Shown: positions 23,956-33,864 of the stretch, piece after piece
Position numbering within the stretch: the first letter of the stretch is position 1
Layout of the letters: every line of letters starts with the position of its first letter
Origin: Lachnospiraceae bacterium UBA4260
GTDB lineage: Bacteria; Bacillota; Clostridia; Lachnospirales; Lachnospiraceae
Direction: 5' to 3'
Length of the DNA stretch: 64,000 bases
Assembly (NCBI GenBank): GCA_002395235.1
Contig: DGWK01000019.1
Location: 185,241 to 249,240, forward strand
Notes under the pieces: model-generated
Seen by the model: the letters and a program-made list of their open reading frames with translations, nothing else
Databases searched by the model: none
Told to the model about the DNA's origin: nothing
Program-made: the position numbers and the translations under genes

Positions 23956-25995
23956 ATGAATCTTCAGACAGAAGTCGGAAAACTCAAGAGGGTCGGCCCC
24001 AAGACGGCGGAACTCCTGGCCGGAAAAGGGCTGTACACGGCAGGTGACCTGGCCAGTTACTACCCCTATCGATACGAGAAATATGTGAGTCTGAGCGCGG
24101 TGTCCGCGGCGGAAGAGGGACAGGAGTGCGCCCTGCTGCTCACTGTGATCGGGAAAGGCTCAAATATCCGCGCGGGAGGGCGCTCCATATGCCACTTTAA
24201 GGCTGCCGATGCGACCGGAGACTGCAGGATCACGTTCTTCAATATGCCCTATATGGTCAAAAATCTGCCGCCGGGTTCGCAGCGGGTCTTCATGGGCGTC
24301 ATGAAGAAAAGCCCGAGGGGCCTTCGCTTTATGGAACAGCCGAGGGTGTACACGCGCGATGACTACCACAGTCTTGAGGGAACGCTGCAGCCGGTCTATC
24401 CGCTGTTTCAGGGAATTAAGAACAAGCAGATTTGCGCGCTGGTCGATCAGGTGCTGGAAGGTCTTCCGGAATTTGAAGACTATATGCCGGAGGGCGACAG
24501 GGAAAGGCTGGGGCTGTGCGCGCGTGATACGGCCATAAGGACCGTCCACCATCCCGGCAGCATGGAAGAGTTGGGCAGAGCCAGGAGCCGGCTGATCTTC
24601 GATGAATTTTTCGAGTTTATTCTGGGGATCAGAAAGAAAAAGAAAGAAAACGAGGGCCTTCGCAATGACAATCCGATGAGCTCCGAGAGCCTGCCGGACG
24701 AACTGATCGAGAAGCTCCCTTATTCACTTACGGGAGCCCAGAAGAGGGCCTGGGAGGAGATCCGCAGAGATCTCACCGGGGACTACGTGATGAGCCGCCT
24801 GCTGCAGGGAGACGTCGGTTCGGGAAAGACGATCCTGGCCTTTCTCGCTCTTTTGCTGTGCAGCGCCAACCACAGACAGGGGGCCCTCATGGCGCCCACC
24901 GAAGTGCTGGCCAGGCAGCATATGGAAAACCTGGCCGGGCTCAAGGAGCGGTACGGACTTCCAATCAATCCGGTCCTGCTGACGGGATCGGTAAAGGGAA
25001 AAGCCAGAAGAGAAGCTTATGAAAAAATCGCCTCCGGGGAGGCGGATATCATCATCGGCACCCACGCCCTGATCCAGGACAGTGTGGAATATGCGAACCT
25101 GGGACTGGTAGTCACGGACGAGCAGCACAGGTTCGGCGTCCGGCAGAGAGAGAGCCTCGCCGGGAAAGGGAAGGCCGTTCCGGTCCTTGTCATGAGCGCC
25201 ACCCCTATCCCCAGGACGCTGGCCATCATCATGTACGGAGACCTTCAGATCTCCGTGCTTGACGAGATGCCGGCCGGAAGACTTCCAATCAAGAATCTGG
25301 CCATAGCCTCCACCGAGCGAAGGCGGATCTATAAGTTTATGTACGGACAGATCAAACAAGGGCGGCAGGCCTATGTGATCTGCCCCGAAGTGGAAGAAGG
25401 CGCGATGAGCGAGCTTGAAAACGTGCAGGATTACACGGAAAAACTCAGGAAGATCTTTCCGCAGGAGATCCGCATCGATTCCCTGAACGGCCGCATGAAG
25501 CCGGCCGAGAAGACGGAGATCATGGAGCGATTTGGCAGCGGGCAGACCGATATCCTGGTCTCCACAACCGTCATCGAGGTCGGGATCGACGTCCCCAACG
25601 CATCGGTGATCGCGATCGAGAACGCGGAGAGATTCGGCATGTCGCAGCTCCATCAGCTCAGAGGGCGCGTAGGGAGAGGACAGTGGCAGTCCTACTGTAT
25701 TTTTCTCTACACCGGCAGCGCGGAAGAAGGCGCTTCCGCCGGCAAGCCGAAAAGGCTGGAGATCCTGGAAAAGACAAATGACGGGTTCAAAATAGCGGAG
25801 GAGGACCTTAAACTGCGCGGTCCCGGGGATCTGTTCGGCGAAAGGCAGAGCGGAGAGCTCGGCTTTGTGCTCGCCGATATCTATGAAGACTCCGCGATCA
25901 TGAAAAAGGCCGCCGCCTATGTGGACGAAGTCCTTGCGTCCGACCCGGATTTTAAGACGCCGCACATGCGGCAGCTGGATTTCAGATCGATCTAG
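23956..25995 (+). CDS. recG: ATP-dependent DNA helicase RecG
   Basis: A branched-DNA helicase of 679 residues for fork reversal and Holliday-junction processing. The N-terminal wedge/OB domain opens with LKRVGPKTAELLAGKGL; helicase motifs follow: LLQGDVGSGKTILAF (Walker A, about residue 275), MAPTEVLARQH (Ia), VVTDEQHRFGVRQR (DEQH Walker B), MSATPIPRTLA (III), and HQLRGRVGRG (VI). The ATG at 23956 is preferred to the TTG at 23950; neither has a strong site. It follows the fakA terminator, consistent with the fakA-recG order in Firmicutes. Confidence 0.96.
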   Translation: MNLQTEVGKLKRVGPKTAELLAGKGLYTAGDLASYYPYRYEKYVSLSAVSAAEEGQECALLLTVIGKGSNIRAGGRSICHFKAADATGDCRITFFNMPYMVKNLPPGSQRVFMGVMKKSPRGLRFMEQPRVYTRDDYHSLEGTLQPVYPLFQGIKNKQICALVDQVLEGLPEFEDYMPEGDRERLGLCARDTAIRTVHHPGSMEELGRARSRLIFDEFFEFILGIRKKKKENEGLRNDNPMSSESLPDELIEKLPYSLTGAQKRAWEEIRRDLTGDYVMSRLLQGDVGSGKTILAFLALLLCSANHRQGALMAPTEVLARQHMENLAGLKERYGLPINPVLLTGSVKGKARREAYEKIASGEADIIIGTHALIQDSVEYANLGLVVTDEQHRFGVRQRESLAGKGKAVPVLVMSATPIPRTLAIIMYGDLQISVLDEMPAGRLPIKNLAIASTERRRIYKFMYGQIKQGRQAYVICPEVEEGAMSELENVQDYTEKLRKIFPQEIRIDSLNGRMKPAEKTEIMERFGSGQTDILVSTTVIEVGIDVPNASVIAIENAERFGMSQLHQLRGRVGRGQWQSYCIFLYTGSAEEGASAGKPKRLEILEKTNDGFKIAEEDLKLRGPGDLFGERQSGELGFVLADIYEDSAIMKKAAAYVDEVLASDPDFKTPHMRQLDFRSI

Positions 25996-26003
25996 AGCAA
26001 GGA

Positions 26004-26032
26004 TTGACTTTCGGCGCGCATATTATTATGAT
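26004..26032 (+). promoter_or_regulatory. Promoter of degV gene
   Basis: TTGACT (26004-26009) and TATGAT (26027-26032) with a 17-base spacer, 63 bases before the start. Confidence 0.72.
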
Positions 26033-26094
26033 GTTTTCTGACTGTGGCTTTTCACAGGCGAGGCAGCTCGCCCTCAATTGAAATGGAGAAAAAG

Positions 26095-26967
26095 ATGTCG
26101 AAGATTGCGGTGATCACGGACAGCAACGCTCATTTTACCCCTCAGGAAGCGAAGGAACTGGAAATTTCCGTAGTTCCCATGCCCTTCACGATCGGGGACA
26201 AGACTTACTATGAAGGAGTGACTCTCAGCAGAGAAGAGTTCTATGAAAAGATGGAAAGCGGCGCTTCTATTGCGACAAGTCAGCCCTCCCCTTCGGATGT
26301 GATGGAGATCTGGGACAAGGCGCTTGAGACGCATGACGAGGTCGTCTATATCCCTATGAGCAGCGGCTTGTCGGGGTCCTGCCAGAGCGCGAGAATGCTC
26401 GCGGACGATTACGACGGAAAGGTCCAGGTAGTCAATAATCAGAGGATCTCCGTCACCCAGAAGAGATCTGTCCAGGACGCGCTCGAAATGGCGAAAAGAG
26501 GCATGAGCGCGGCGCAGATCAGGCAGAAGCTCGAAGAGGTGAAATACGAATCCAGCATCTATATCATGCTCGATACGCTCCACTATCTCAAGAAGGGCGG
26601 GAGAATTACCCCGGCTGCGGCAGCCGTCGGGACACTCCTTCGCATCAAGCCCGTCCTGCAGATCAAGGGAGAGAGGCTTGACGCCTTCTCAAAGGCCCGT
26701 ACGATCAACCAGGGCAAGAATATCATGATCAACGCGATGAAGCATGACATTGAGACGATGTACGGAGGACTGGACAAGGGCGACGTGTGGCTGTATGCCG
26801 TTCACGGCAATGTCCCGGAGCAGTTCGCGGAGTACAGTGAGGAAGTGCGCGCTGCGTTCCCCGGCATCGAGGTCTATGAAGATGTCCTTTCATTGAGCGT
26901 CTCCTGCCATATCGGCCCCGGCGCGCTCGCGATCGCCTGCTCAAGGAAGATTCCCTTCGACAACTGA
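26095..26967 (+). CDS. DegV family fatty-acid-binding protein (FakB type)
   Basis: A 290-residue DegV-fold protein, expected to hold a fatty acid in a buried pocket for FakA. Typical motifs: IAVITDSNAHFTPQEAKELE, VVPMPFTIGDKTYYEG, TSQPSPSDVMEIWDKAL, then IPMSSGLSGSCQSA and the LHYLKKGGRI motif of the family, and a C-terminal VLSLSVSCHIGPGALAIA. The ATG at 26095 follows GGAGAAAAAG; the frame is open from 26044. It is a separate unit with its own promoter. The fatty-acid preference is not readable. Confidence 0.9.
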   Translation: MSKIAVITDSNAHFTPQEAKELEISVVPMPFTIGDKTYYEGVTLSREEFYEKMESGASIATSQPSPSDVMEIWDKALETHDEVVYIPMSSGLSGSCQSARMLADDYDGKVQVVNNQRISVTQKRSVQDALEMAKRGMSAAQIRQKLEEVKYESSIYIMLDTLHYLKKGGRITPAAAAVGTLLRIKPVLQIKGERLDAFSKARTINQGKNIMINAMKHDIETMYGGLDKGDVWLYAVHGNVPEQFAEYSEEVRAAFPGIEVYEDVLSLSVSCHIGPGALAIACSRKIPFDN

Positions 26968-27009
26968 GGGATAAAAGAGAGGACATAAACACAGGAATAG
27001 GAAATCTGA

Positions 27010-28950
27010 ATGGCGAATATAAATCAGGAATCTAACAGTTACGACGAAAGCAGTATCAAGGTACTCGAAGGCCTGGAAGCTGTCAGGATCAGGCCCGGCA
27101 TGTATATCGGCAGCGTCTCCACAAGAGGACTCAACCACCTGATCTACGAGATCGTGGACAACGCCGTCGACGAACACCTTGCCGGATTCTGCACCACGAT
27201 CAAAGTGACCCTTGAAGCGGACGGCTCCTGCACGGTGGAGGACAACGGCAGAGGCATTCCGATCGGAATGCATGAAAAAGGTGTGAGCGCGGAGCGCGTT
27301 GTGTTCACAACACTTCACGCCGGCGGCAAATTTGATAATAACGCATATAAGACCAGCGGAGGACTGCACGGCGTGGGCTCTTCGGTGGTCAATGCGCTCT
27401 CCGAGAGAATGACCGTCAGCGTTGGCAGAGGCGGTCTTCTTTATGAGGACAGATATGAGAGGGGCAATCCGACCATCGAGCTTGTGGACGGCCTCTTACC
27501 TGTCGTGGGCAAGACCAAGTGGACCGGGACCAGGATCAATTTCCTGCCTGACCCGGAGATCTTCGAGAAGACAAGGTTCCGGGAAGAAGATATCAAGAGC
27601 CGGATGCATGAGACGACCTATCTCAACCCGGAGCTCACGATCGAATTTACGGACAAGAGAAAAGAGCCGGCGGAAGAGCTGGTCTTTCACGAGCCTGACG
27701 GGATCGTCGGGTTTATTCGCGCGCTCAATAAGTCCAAGGAGACGCTGACGGATGTCATCTACTTCAAGGGTATGAGCGACCAGATCACCGTCGAAGGGGC
27801 GTTTCAGTTTGTCAATGAGTTCCACGAAAATGTGCTCGGATTCTGCAACAACATCTACAACGCGGAGGGCGGCACGCATCTGACCGGCTTTAAGACCATC
27901 TTTACCCAGGTCATCAATAACTACGCCAGGCAGCTGGGAACACTCAAGGAAAAGGACGCCAATTTCACGGGCGCCGATATCAGAAACGGAATGACGGCGG
28001 TCATCTCCATCAAGCACCCGGATCCCAGGTTCGAGGGACAGACCAAGACCAAGCTGGACAACCAGGACGCGGCCAAGGCAGTGAGCCAGGTGGCGGGAGA
28101 TGAGATCGTTCACTATTTTGACAGGAATCTCGAAGTCCTCAAGACCGTGATCGGCTGCGCCGAAAAAGCGGCGAAGATCCGAAAGACGGAAGAAAAGACC
28201 AAGACCAATCTTCTGGTCCGGCAGAAGTTTTCCTTCGATTCCAACGGAAAGCTGGCCAACTGCACCAGCAGAGAGGCGGACAAATGCGAGATCTTCATCG
28301 TGGAGGGCGATTCGGCCGGCGGCAGCGCCAAGATGGCGAGAGACCGCATGTACCAGGCCATCCTCCCTATTCGAGGCAAGATCCTCAATGTGGAGAAGGC
28401 CAGCATCGATAAGATCCTGGCAAACGCCGAGATCAAGACCATGATCAACGCCTTCGGCTGCGGCTTTTCGGAAGGCTACGGCAATGACTTCGACATCACG
28501 AAGCTCAGGTACGACAAGATCATCATCATGGCCGATGCCGACGTAGACGGGGCGCATATTTCCACGCTTCTGCTGACCCTGTTCTATCGATTCATGCCGG
28601 AACTGATCTACGAGGGGCATGTCTATGTCGCGATGCCCCCGCTCTACAAAGTCGTTCCCAAGCGGGGAGACGGGGAGGGCGAGTACCTTTACGACGACTA
28701 TGCGCTGGCAAAATACAGAAAGACGCACAAAGGTGATTTTTCACTGCAGAGATACAAGGGCCTGGGAGAGATGGACCCGGAGCAGCTCTGGGAGACCACG
28801 CTGGATCCCGAGAGGCGCTTCATGAGACAGGTGCAGATCGAGGACGCCATTCACGCCTCCGAGATCACGGAACTCCTTATGGGAAGCGAAGTGCCGCCCC
28901 GCAAGAAGTTCATCCACGATCACGCGGATGACGCCGAACTTGATGTTTGA
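27010..28950 (+). CDS. Type IIA DNA topoisomerase subunit B (GyrB/ParE)
   Basis: The ATPase subunit of a gyrase or topoisomerase IV, 646 residues. GHKL motifs are intact: VDNAVDEHLAGF (catalytic Glu/Asn), VEDNGRGIPIGMH, GGLHGVGSSVVNALS. The TOPRIM domain has EGDSAGGSAK, then IMADADVDGAHISTLL, and the C-terminus has QRYKGLGEMDPEQLWETT. Length is of the short GyrB/ParE class. The stop codon overlaps a fragment of the dispersed repeat (28944-28968). It is next to a subunit A gene. There is no dnaA, dnaN or recF nearby, so this pair may be the second (ParE/ParC) pair, not gyrase at the origin. Confidence 0.92.
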   Translation: MANINQESNSYDESSIKVLEGLEAVRIRPGMYIGSVSTRGLNHLIYEIVDNAVDEHLAGFCTTIKVTLEADGSCTVEDNGRGIPIGMHEKGVSAERVVFTTLHAGGKFDNNAYKTSGGLHGVGSSVVNALSERMTVSVGRGGLLYEDRYERGNPTIELVDGLLPVVGKTKWTGTRINFLPDPEIFEKTRFREEDIKSRMHETTYLNPELTIEFTDKRKEPAEELVFHEPDGIVGFIRALNKSKETLTDVIYFKGMSDQITVEGAFQFVNEFHENVLGFCNNIYNAEGGTHLTGFKTIFTQVINNYARQLGTLKEKDANFTGADIRNGMTAVISIKHPDPRFEGQTKTKLDNQDAAKAVSQVAGDEIVHYFDRNLEVLKTVIGCAEKAAKIRKTEEKTKTNLLVRQKFSFDSNGKLANCTSREADKCEIFIVEGDSAGGSAKMARDRMYQAILPIRGKILNVEKASIDKILANAEIKTMINAFGCGFSEGYGNDFDITKLRYDKIIIMADADVDGAHISTLLLTLFYRFMPELIYEGHVYVAMPPLYKVVPKRGDGEGEYLYDDYALAKYRKTHKGDFSLQRYKGLGEMDPEQLWETTLDPERRFMRQVQIEDAIHASEITELLMGSEVPPRKKFIHDHADDAELDV

Positions 28951-28968
28951 TGCACACGCGTGCGGAAA
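28944..28968 (+). repeat. Copy D, fragment of dispersed repeat across a stop codon
   Basis: The block TTGATGCACACGCGTGCGGA is identical to the start of the 3' module of full copies, but the rest of the element is absent. The TGA stop of the subunit B gene lies inside it (28948-28950). Confidence 0.7.
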
Positions 28969-29004
28969 TCACACAGGGCCTGAAAAGGAGAGACAAATAC
29001 ATTT

Positions 29005-31314
29005 ATGCCTAAAGACGATCAGAATAAGAACAGCAAAAAGGGAAAAAGGAAGGCGGAAGACACCTTCGCGCAGACTCCGCAGGAACAGATTCTCAAGACG
29101 GAGTATTCCGAACTGATGCAGAAGTCCTACATCGACTACGCGATGAGCGTCATCGTCGCCAGGGCGCTTCCCGACGTCAGGGACGGCCTCAAGCCCGTTC
29201 AGAGAAGGACGCTCTATGACATGCATGAGCTGGGGATCCGGTCCGACAGGCCCTACAGAAAGAGCGCGCGTATCGTGGGCGACACCATGGGTAAATATCA
29301 CCCCCACGGCGACAGCTCGATCTATGACTCCCTGGTCGTAATGGCACAGGATTTCAAGAAAGAAGTCCCGCTGGTTGACGGACACGGAAACTTCGGCAAT
29401 ATTGAAGGCGACGGCGCGGCCGCCATGCGATATACCGAGGCGAGACTGCAGAAGATCACGGAGGAGGCTTTTCTCTCCGATCTGGACAAGGATGTCGTCG
29501 ACTTTGTTCCCAACTTCGATGAGAACGAGAAAGAGCCCGAAGTCCTGCCCGTCAAGATCCCCAACTTCCTGATCAACGGATCCGAAGGAATCGCGGTAGG
29601 CATGGCGACCAGCACGCCCCCGCACAACCTGGGGGAAGTGATCGACGCCGAGATCGCCTTCCTCGAGAATCCCGAGCTGACGAACAGCGAACTCATGCAG
29701 TATATCCAGGGACCTGATTTTCCCACCGGCGGCATTGTGGTCAACAGGGATGAGCTGGCCGAGATCTATGAGACGGGTACCGGAAAAGTGCGCCTGAGGG
29801 GCTGCACCGAGGTGGAAAAGGGCCGCTCCGGCCACATCAACCTGGTCATCACGCAGATCCCTTACACGATGATCGGCGCCGGGATCGGCAAATTCCTTTC
29901 CGACGTCGCCGCCCTTTCAGAGAAAAAGATCACGAGCGATATCATCGATATCACAAACCAGTCCGATAAAGAGGGAATCCGCATCGTCATTGAGCTGAAG
30001 AAGGACACGGATGTTGAAAATTTCTGCAACCTTCTTTACAAGAAGACGCGCCTCGAAGATACCTTCGGCGTGAATATGCTGGCGATCCGGGACGGACGTC
30101 CGGAGACGCTCAGCCTCCGGGAGATCCTCAAAGCCAACACGGAGTTCCTCTATCAGACGACCACGAGAAAATATGAGAATCTGTTAGAGAAAGAGCGCAA
30201 AAAGAGGGAGATCCAGGAAGGCCTCATCAAAGCGGTCAATGTGATCGACCTGATCATTGAGATCCTTCGCGGCGCCAGGGACAGAAAGACAGTAAAGAAC
30301 TGCCTGGTGAACGGCGAGACGGGCGGAATCAAATTCAGGAGTGAGGAGTCCGAGATCATGGCGACGCAGCTGGCGTTTACAGAGGCGCAGGCCGACGCTA
30401 TTTTGGATATGCGCCTGTACAAACTGATCGGTCTCGAGCTGGAAGCGCTGATCAAAGAGCACGAGCAGACCGTCGCCAATATATATCTCTACGAAGACAT
30501 TCTGGAAGAGCACGATTCGATGACGAAAGTCCTTCGCTCGGACCTGACGGCCATCCGGGACCGGTACGCGAGGCCCAGGAGAACGCAGATCACCCAGGCA
30601 GAGGCGGCCGCCTATGTCGCCAGGGAAGAGGAAGAAGACCGCGAGCTGCTCTTTGTGATGGACCGCTTCGGGTACGCCAAGACCATGGAACCTGCCGCCT
30701 ACTCCAGAAACCAGGAGTCCGTGGAGAACAGCTACAAGTACTATTTCATGTGCCGGAGCACGGGCAGGATCTGCATGTTTACCGACAGCGGGATCATGCA
30801 CACGGTGAAGGTCTCCGACCTGCCCATGGGGAAACTGCGGGACAAGGGCATTCCCATCGACAATGTCGGCAACTTCGACTCGTCCAAAGAAGAGATCGTC
30901 ATGGTCTGCAGCCAGTCCGATCTCAATCTCTACAGGATCCTGTTCGTGTCGTCGAGCGGACTGGCCAAAATAGTGAGCGGAGGGGAGTTTGAGACCCGCC
31001 TCAAGACCGTAAACGCGACAAAGCTCGCGGAAGGAGATTCTCTTGTGGGCGCGTGTGTGATCACAGAACAGAAGTACGCCGTACTGATCACGGCCAAGGG
31101 CTATCTCTTCAAATATCCGCTGGAGAAGATCTCCGAGATGAAGAAAGGGGCGGCCGGCGCGAAGGTCATGACGCTGGGCAAGGAAGACCTTGTGGAGAGA
31201 GTGGTCCTGGCCGGCGAGAAAGAAGACAAGCCGCTCGTCCACAGAGAAGTGGAAGTCGACCTGAACAAGGTGCGCCCGGGAGGCAAGTACGGAAAAGGGA
31301 GCAAGCGCTTCTGA
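29005..31314 (+). CDS. Type IIA DNA topoisomerase subunit A (GyrA/ParC)
   Basis: The DNA-cleaving subunit, 769 residues. It starts with a basic leader (about 40 residues), then [20 protein letters not shown], the quinolone-resistance region [20 protein letters not shown], and [10 protein letters not shown] with the catalytic Tyr. The breakage-reunion domain is followed by the C-terminal beta-propeller. No canonical GyrA box (QRRGGKG) is visible; the nearest sequence is [10 protein letters not shown]. The protein is shorter than a typical GyrA and lacks an acidic tail. These points favour a ParC-like role, but decatenase versus supercoiling activity cannot be settled by reading. Confidence 0.9.
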   Translation: MPKDDQNKNSKKGKRKAEDTFAQTPQEQILKTEYSELMQKSYIDYAMSVIVARALPDVRDGLKPVQRRTLYDMHELGIRSDRPYRKSARIVGDTMGKYHPHGDSSIYDSLVVMAQDFKKEVPLVDGHGNFGNIEGDGAAAMRYTEARLQKITEEAFLSDLDKDVVDFVPNFDENEKEPEVLPVKIPNFLINGSEGIAVGMATSTPPHNLGEVIDAEIAFLENPELTNSELMQYIQGPDFPTGGIVVNRDELAEIYETGTGKVRLRGCTEVEKGRSGHINLVITQIPYTMIGAGIGKFLSDVAALSEKKITSDIIDITNQSDKEGIRIVIELKKDTDVENFCNLLYKKTRLEDTFGVNMLAIRDGRPETLSLREILKANTEFLYQTTTRKYENLLEKERKKREIQEGLIKAVNVIDLIIEILRGARDRKTVKNCLVNGETGGIKFRSEESEIMATQLAFTEAQADAILDMRLYKLIGLELEALIKEHEQTVANIYLYEDILEEHDSMTKVLRSDLTAIRDRYARPRRTQITQAEAAAYVAREEEEDRELLFVMDRFGYAKTMEPAAYSRNQESVENSYKYYFMCRSTGRICMFTDSGIMHTVKVSDLPMGKLRDKGIPIDNVGNFDSSKEEIVMVCSQSDLNLYRILFVSSSGLAKIVSGGEFETRLKTVNATKLAEGDSLVGACVITEQKYAVLITAKGYLFKYPLEKISEMKKGAAGAKVMTLGKEDLVERVVLAGEKEDKPLVHREVEVDLNKVRPGGKYGKGSKRF

Positions 31315-31413
31315 ATTCGGATTTGGAGATAGACAAAAAAGAGAAGATTTAATACACTTTACATAGGAACGGGGCAGGAAAAGCAGCCTGCCCTGATTTT
31401 GAGGAAGAGGACT

Positions 31414-31974
31414 ATGAGAGTAATTGCAGGAAGCGCAAGGCGGCTGAAGCTCGTCGCGCCCTACGGTCTGGACACAAGACCCACACAGGACATCATCAAA
31501 GAGACATTGTTCAATATCATCCAGGCGGACGTGCCGGGCTCGATCTTTGTCGATCTCTGTGCCGGAAGCGGCGCGATCGGGATCGAGGCGCTCAGCCGCG
31601 GGGCAAAGCGCGCGTATTTCGTGGAGAACGGCCGCGAGGCGTGCGCCTGCATACAGAAGAACCTTCATACGACGCATTTTGAAGAGGAAGCGGTGCTCCT
31701 CAAACAGGATGTGCTCAGCGCGCTCCGCCATATCCACGAAAAGGAAGTGGATATCATCTACGCGGACCCGCCGTACGAAGCGCAGACGATCCACGATATT
31801 CTCCACGCGCTCGCGGATACCGGATTTGTCACGGACAATACACTGATCATCGTCGAATCATCTCTGGATACGGACTTCTCTTATCTGGATGAGATCGGTT
31901 TTACGCTGGTGAGGGAGAAGGACTACAAGGCGAACCGCCATCTGTTCATCAGACGAACCGTGCGCGGTGAATGA
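31414..31974 (+). CDS. rsmD: 16S rRNA (guanine966-N2)-methyltransferase
   Basis: A 186-residue SAM-dependent methyltransferase that modifies G966 of 16S rRNA. It opens MRVIAGSARRLKLVAP, the RsmD signature, with motif I VDLCAGSGAIGIEALSRGA and the catalytic DPPY (YADPPYE) that marks N6A/N2G enzymes. The ATG at 31414 follows GAGGAAGAGG. The reading frame opens five codons earlier without a site. It precedes coaD, the arrangement usual in Firmicutes (rsmD-coaD). Confidence 0.93.
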   Translation: MRVIAGSARRLKLVAPYGLDTRPTQDIIKETLFNIIQADVPGSIFVDLCAGSGAIGIEALSRGAKRAYFVENGREACACIQKNLHTTHFEEEAVLLKQDVLSALRHIHEKEVDIIYADPPYEAQTIHDILHALADTGFVTDNTLIIVESSLDTDFSYLDEIGFTLVREKDYKANRHLFIRRTVRGE

Positions 31975-32032
31975 ACCCTTAAGATGCGGCAAAGTCCGAA
32001 CGCAGAATTTGAACTACAGAAAGGGCAACTAT

Positions 32033-32542
32033 ATGAAACACGCGATTTACCCCGGCAGCTTTGACCCGGTCACTTACGGACACATCGATATTATTAAGAG
32101 AGCAGCCGAAATGTTTGACGATCTGACGGTCTGCGTTTTGGACAATAAAGCTAAAACTCCATTGTTTTCTGTAGACGAACGTGTTAAAATGTTACGCAAA
32201 GTGTCAGAAAATATTCCGAACGTGCGTGTCGATTCTTACTACGGATTATTGATGGATTATGCGCGCAAGATCGACTGTCATATAGCTGTCCGCGGACTCA
32301 GGGCCGTTACGGATTTTGAATATGAACTGCAGATCGCGCATGCAAACAGGACCATATCCGACGGCTGGCTCGATACGATCTTTATCACCAGCAGTATGGA
32401 GTACGCTTATCTGAGTTCTTCCGTTGTAAAAGAGATCGCGTCCTTCGGAGGCGACATAAAGCTTTGCGTTCCGCCCAGTATTGAAGAAGAGGTCATCGAA
32501 AAGATGCGGATTCTTCATCCGGAATTTTACAGCAATAAATAA
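32033..32542 (+). CDS. coaD: Phosphopantetheine adenylyltransferase
   Basis: The penultimate enzyme of coenzyme A synthesis, transferring AMP from ATP to 4'-phosphopantetheine. The 169-residue product has the HxGH-type nucleotide site PGSFDPVTYGHIDII at the N-terminus, AVRGLRAVTDFEYELQ in the middle, and YAYLSSSVVKEIASFGG at the C-terminus. The ATG at 32033 begins MKHAIYPGS; the upstream extension is outside the family. It starts 59 bases after rsmD. Confidence 0.96.
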   Translation: MKHAIYPGSFDPVTYGHIDIIKRAAEMFDDLTVCVLDNKAKTPLFSVDERVKMLRKVSENIPNVRVDSYYGLLMDYARKIDCHIAVRGLRAVTDFEYELQIAHANRTISDGWLDTIFITSSMEYAYLSSSVVKEIASFGGDIKLCVPPSIEEEVIEKMRILHPEFYSNK

Positions 32543-32556
32543 GGAGGATTGGAAAT

Positions 32557-33210
32557 ATGAGCAGCAAAATCGAGCAGATGATCGACCAGATTGAGGATTT
32601 TATTGATTCCTGCAGATATCAGACTTTTTCCAAAACAAACATTATAGTAGATAAAGACGAACTGGACGCGCTCCTTGAAGAACTCCGCGCCAAAGTTCCC
32701 GATGAGATCCGCCACTACCAGCGCATTGTGGCCAATAAAGAAGCGATCCTCGAGGACGCGAGAAGAAAAGCGGACGAGATGATCAACGAGGCAAACGTGC
32801 ACTCCAACGAGCTCGTCAATGAGCACGAGATCATGCAGCAGGCATACGCGCAGGCCAACGATATCGTCAGAATGGCTACGCAGCAGGGACAGGATATCCT
32901 CGATAAGGCGATGAGCGAAGCCAACGGTTACAAGGAAGCTGCCAATCAGTACATGGACAGCATGCTCGCGGACCTCGAGAAGAGCACTGTGAGCGCGCAG
33001 AATAACCTGACAGCCATTTTCCACAACTTCTACGACGAGATGTCGGATTATATCGACACGGTTCGCCAGAACAGAGCAGAGCTCTCACCGCAGGATGATA
33101 ATGATGATGATTCCGGCCTGATGCAGGAAGTCGATGAGGGTGAACCTTATGACTACGAAGAGGAAGAGGATGATTCCGAGTTTGTGAACACGGATATGGT
33201 TCAGGAATAA
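32557..33210 (+). CDS. Coiled-coil protein, ATP-synthase-b/H-like
   Basis: A 217-residue soluble protein dominated by a long helix (residues about 50-165) with many Glu/Lys/Gln and Ala residues (KEAILEDARRKADEMINEAN, QQGQDILDKAMSEANGYKEA). It resembles the peripheral-stalk subunits of F/V-type ATPases and DivIVA-like proteins, and similar proteins sit beside coaD in many Lachnospiraceae. The C-terminus is acidic (DDNDDDSGLMQ). There is no membrane anchor. GGAGGATTGG precedes the ATG. Its function is unknown; a link to envelope or division is only a guess. Confidence 0.8.
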   Translation: MSSKIEQMIDQIEDFIDSCRYQTFSKTNIIVDKDELDALLEELRAKVPDEIRHYQRIVANKEAILEDARRKADEMINEANVHSNELVNEHEIMQQAYAQANDIVRMATQQGQDILDKAMSEANGYKEAANQYMDSMLADLEKSTVSAQNNLTAIFHNFYDEMSDYIDTVRQNRAELSPQDDNDDDSGLMQEVDEGEPYDYEEEEDDSEFVNTDMVQE

Positions 33211-33226
33211 CATTTAAAAGTAATGT

Positions 33227-33266
33227 GCGGGACATCTTTTCGGTAAAAGAAAAGATGTCCTGCTTT
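33227..33266 (+). terminator. Strong hairpin after coiled-coil gene
   Basis: GCGGGACATCTTTT/AAAAGATGTCCTGC hairpin with a weak T-run (TTTGACGTTT). It ends 18 bases before the next start, so it could be an attenuator rather than a full terminator. Confidence 0.55.
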
Positions 33267-33283
33267 GACGTTTCGGAGTTTTT

Positions 33284-33850
33284 ATGGTAGGCAGAAAAGG
33301 AACTTACGGATATATAAAGAGAGGCCGGATGGTTTACGGCGCGGTGACATTTGTACTGCTGGCCGCAGTGCTCGCGACCTATTTCGGCGCGCAGTGGTAT
33401 TTTAAGACCAACAAGAATGTCTTTACGATCCTGGCAGGCCTCAGCTGCATCGGCGTCGGCAAGTTCGCGGTGGACCTGATCATGTTCTGCAGGGCGGGCG
33501 GCTGTTCGGAGAGCGCCAGGGAGGCCATCGAGCTGCACAAGGGGAAACTGGCAGGCGCCTATGACCTCTTTATGACAAGTTATGACAAGAACTTTGCGAT
33601 CAGTCACGCTGTCTGTGCCGGCATGAGCGTCTGCGCCCTGACCGAGGACGAAAAGTGCGACGTCAAAAGCGGGGAGATGCACATTCGGAAAATGCTCGAA
33701 AATGACGGCTTCAAGGGCTATACGGTAAAGATCTTCAAGAATCTCGACAATTATACAGAGCGCCTCGACGGCCTGAACAGACTTCCCGACAGCAAAGAGA
33801 AGAAAAGCGCGGAAGGAGCCATGAATCTTTTGAAATCCATATCCCTGTGA
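33284..33850 (+). CDS. Conserved hypothetical membrane protein
   Basis: A 188-residue protein I do not recognise. Two membrane helices are visible at about residues 18-36 (GAVTFVLLAAVLATYFGAQW) and 46-66 (FTILAGLSCIGVGKFAVDLI), followed by a cytosolic domain of about 120 residues with several Cys. It is followed 14 bases later by a pseudouridine synthase gene and then recU, so it is probably part of a housekeeping operon. No catalytic motif seen. Confidence 0.7.
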   Translation: MVGRKGTYGYIKRGRMVYGAVTFVLLAAVLATYFGAQWYFKTNKNVFTILAGLSCIGVGKFAVDLIMFCRAGGCSESAREAIELHKGKLAGAYDLFMTSYDKNFAISHAVCAGMSVCALTEDEKCDVKSGEMHIRKMLENDGFKGYTVKIFKNLDNYTERLDGLNRLPDSKEKKSAEGAMNLLKSISL

Positions 33851-33864
33851 GGAAGACCCGGTAA

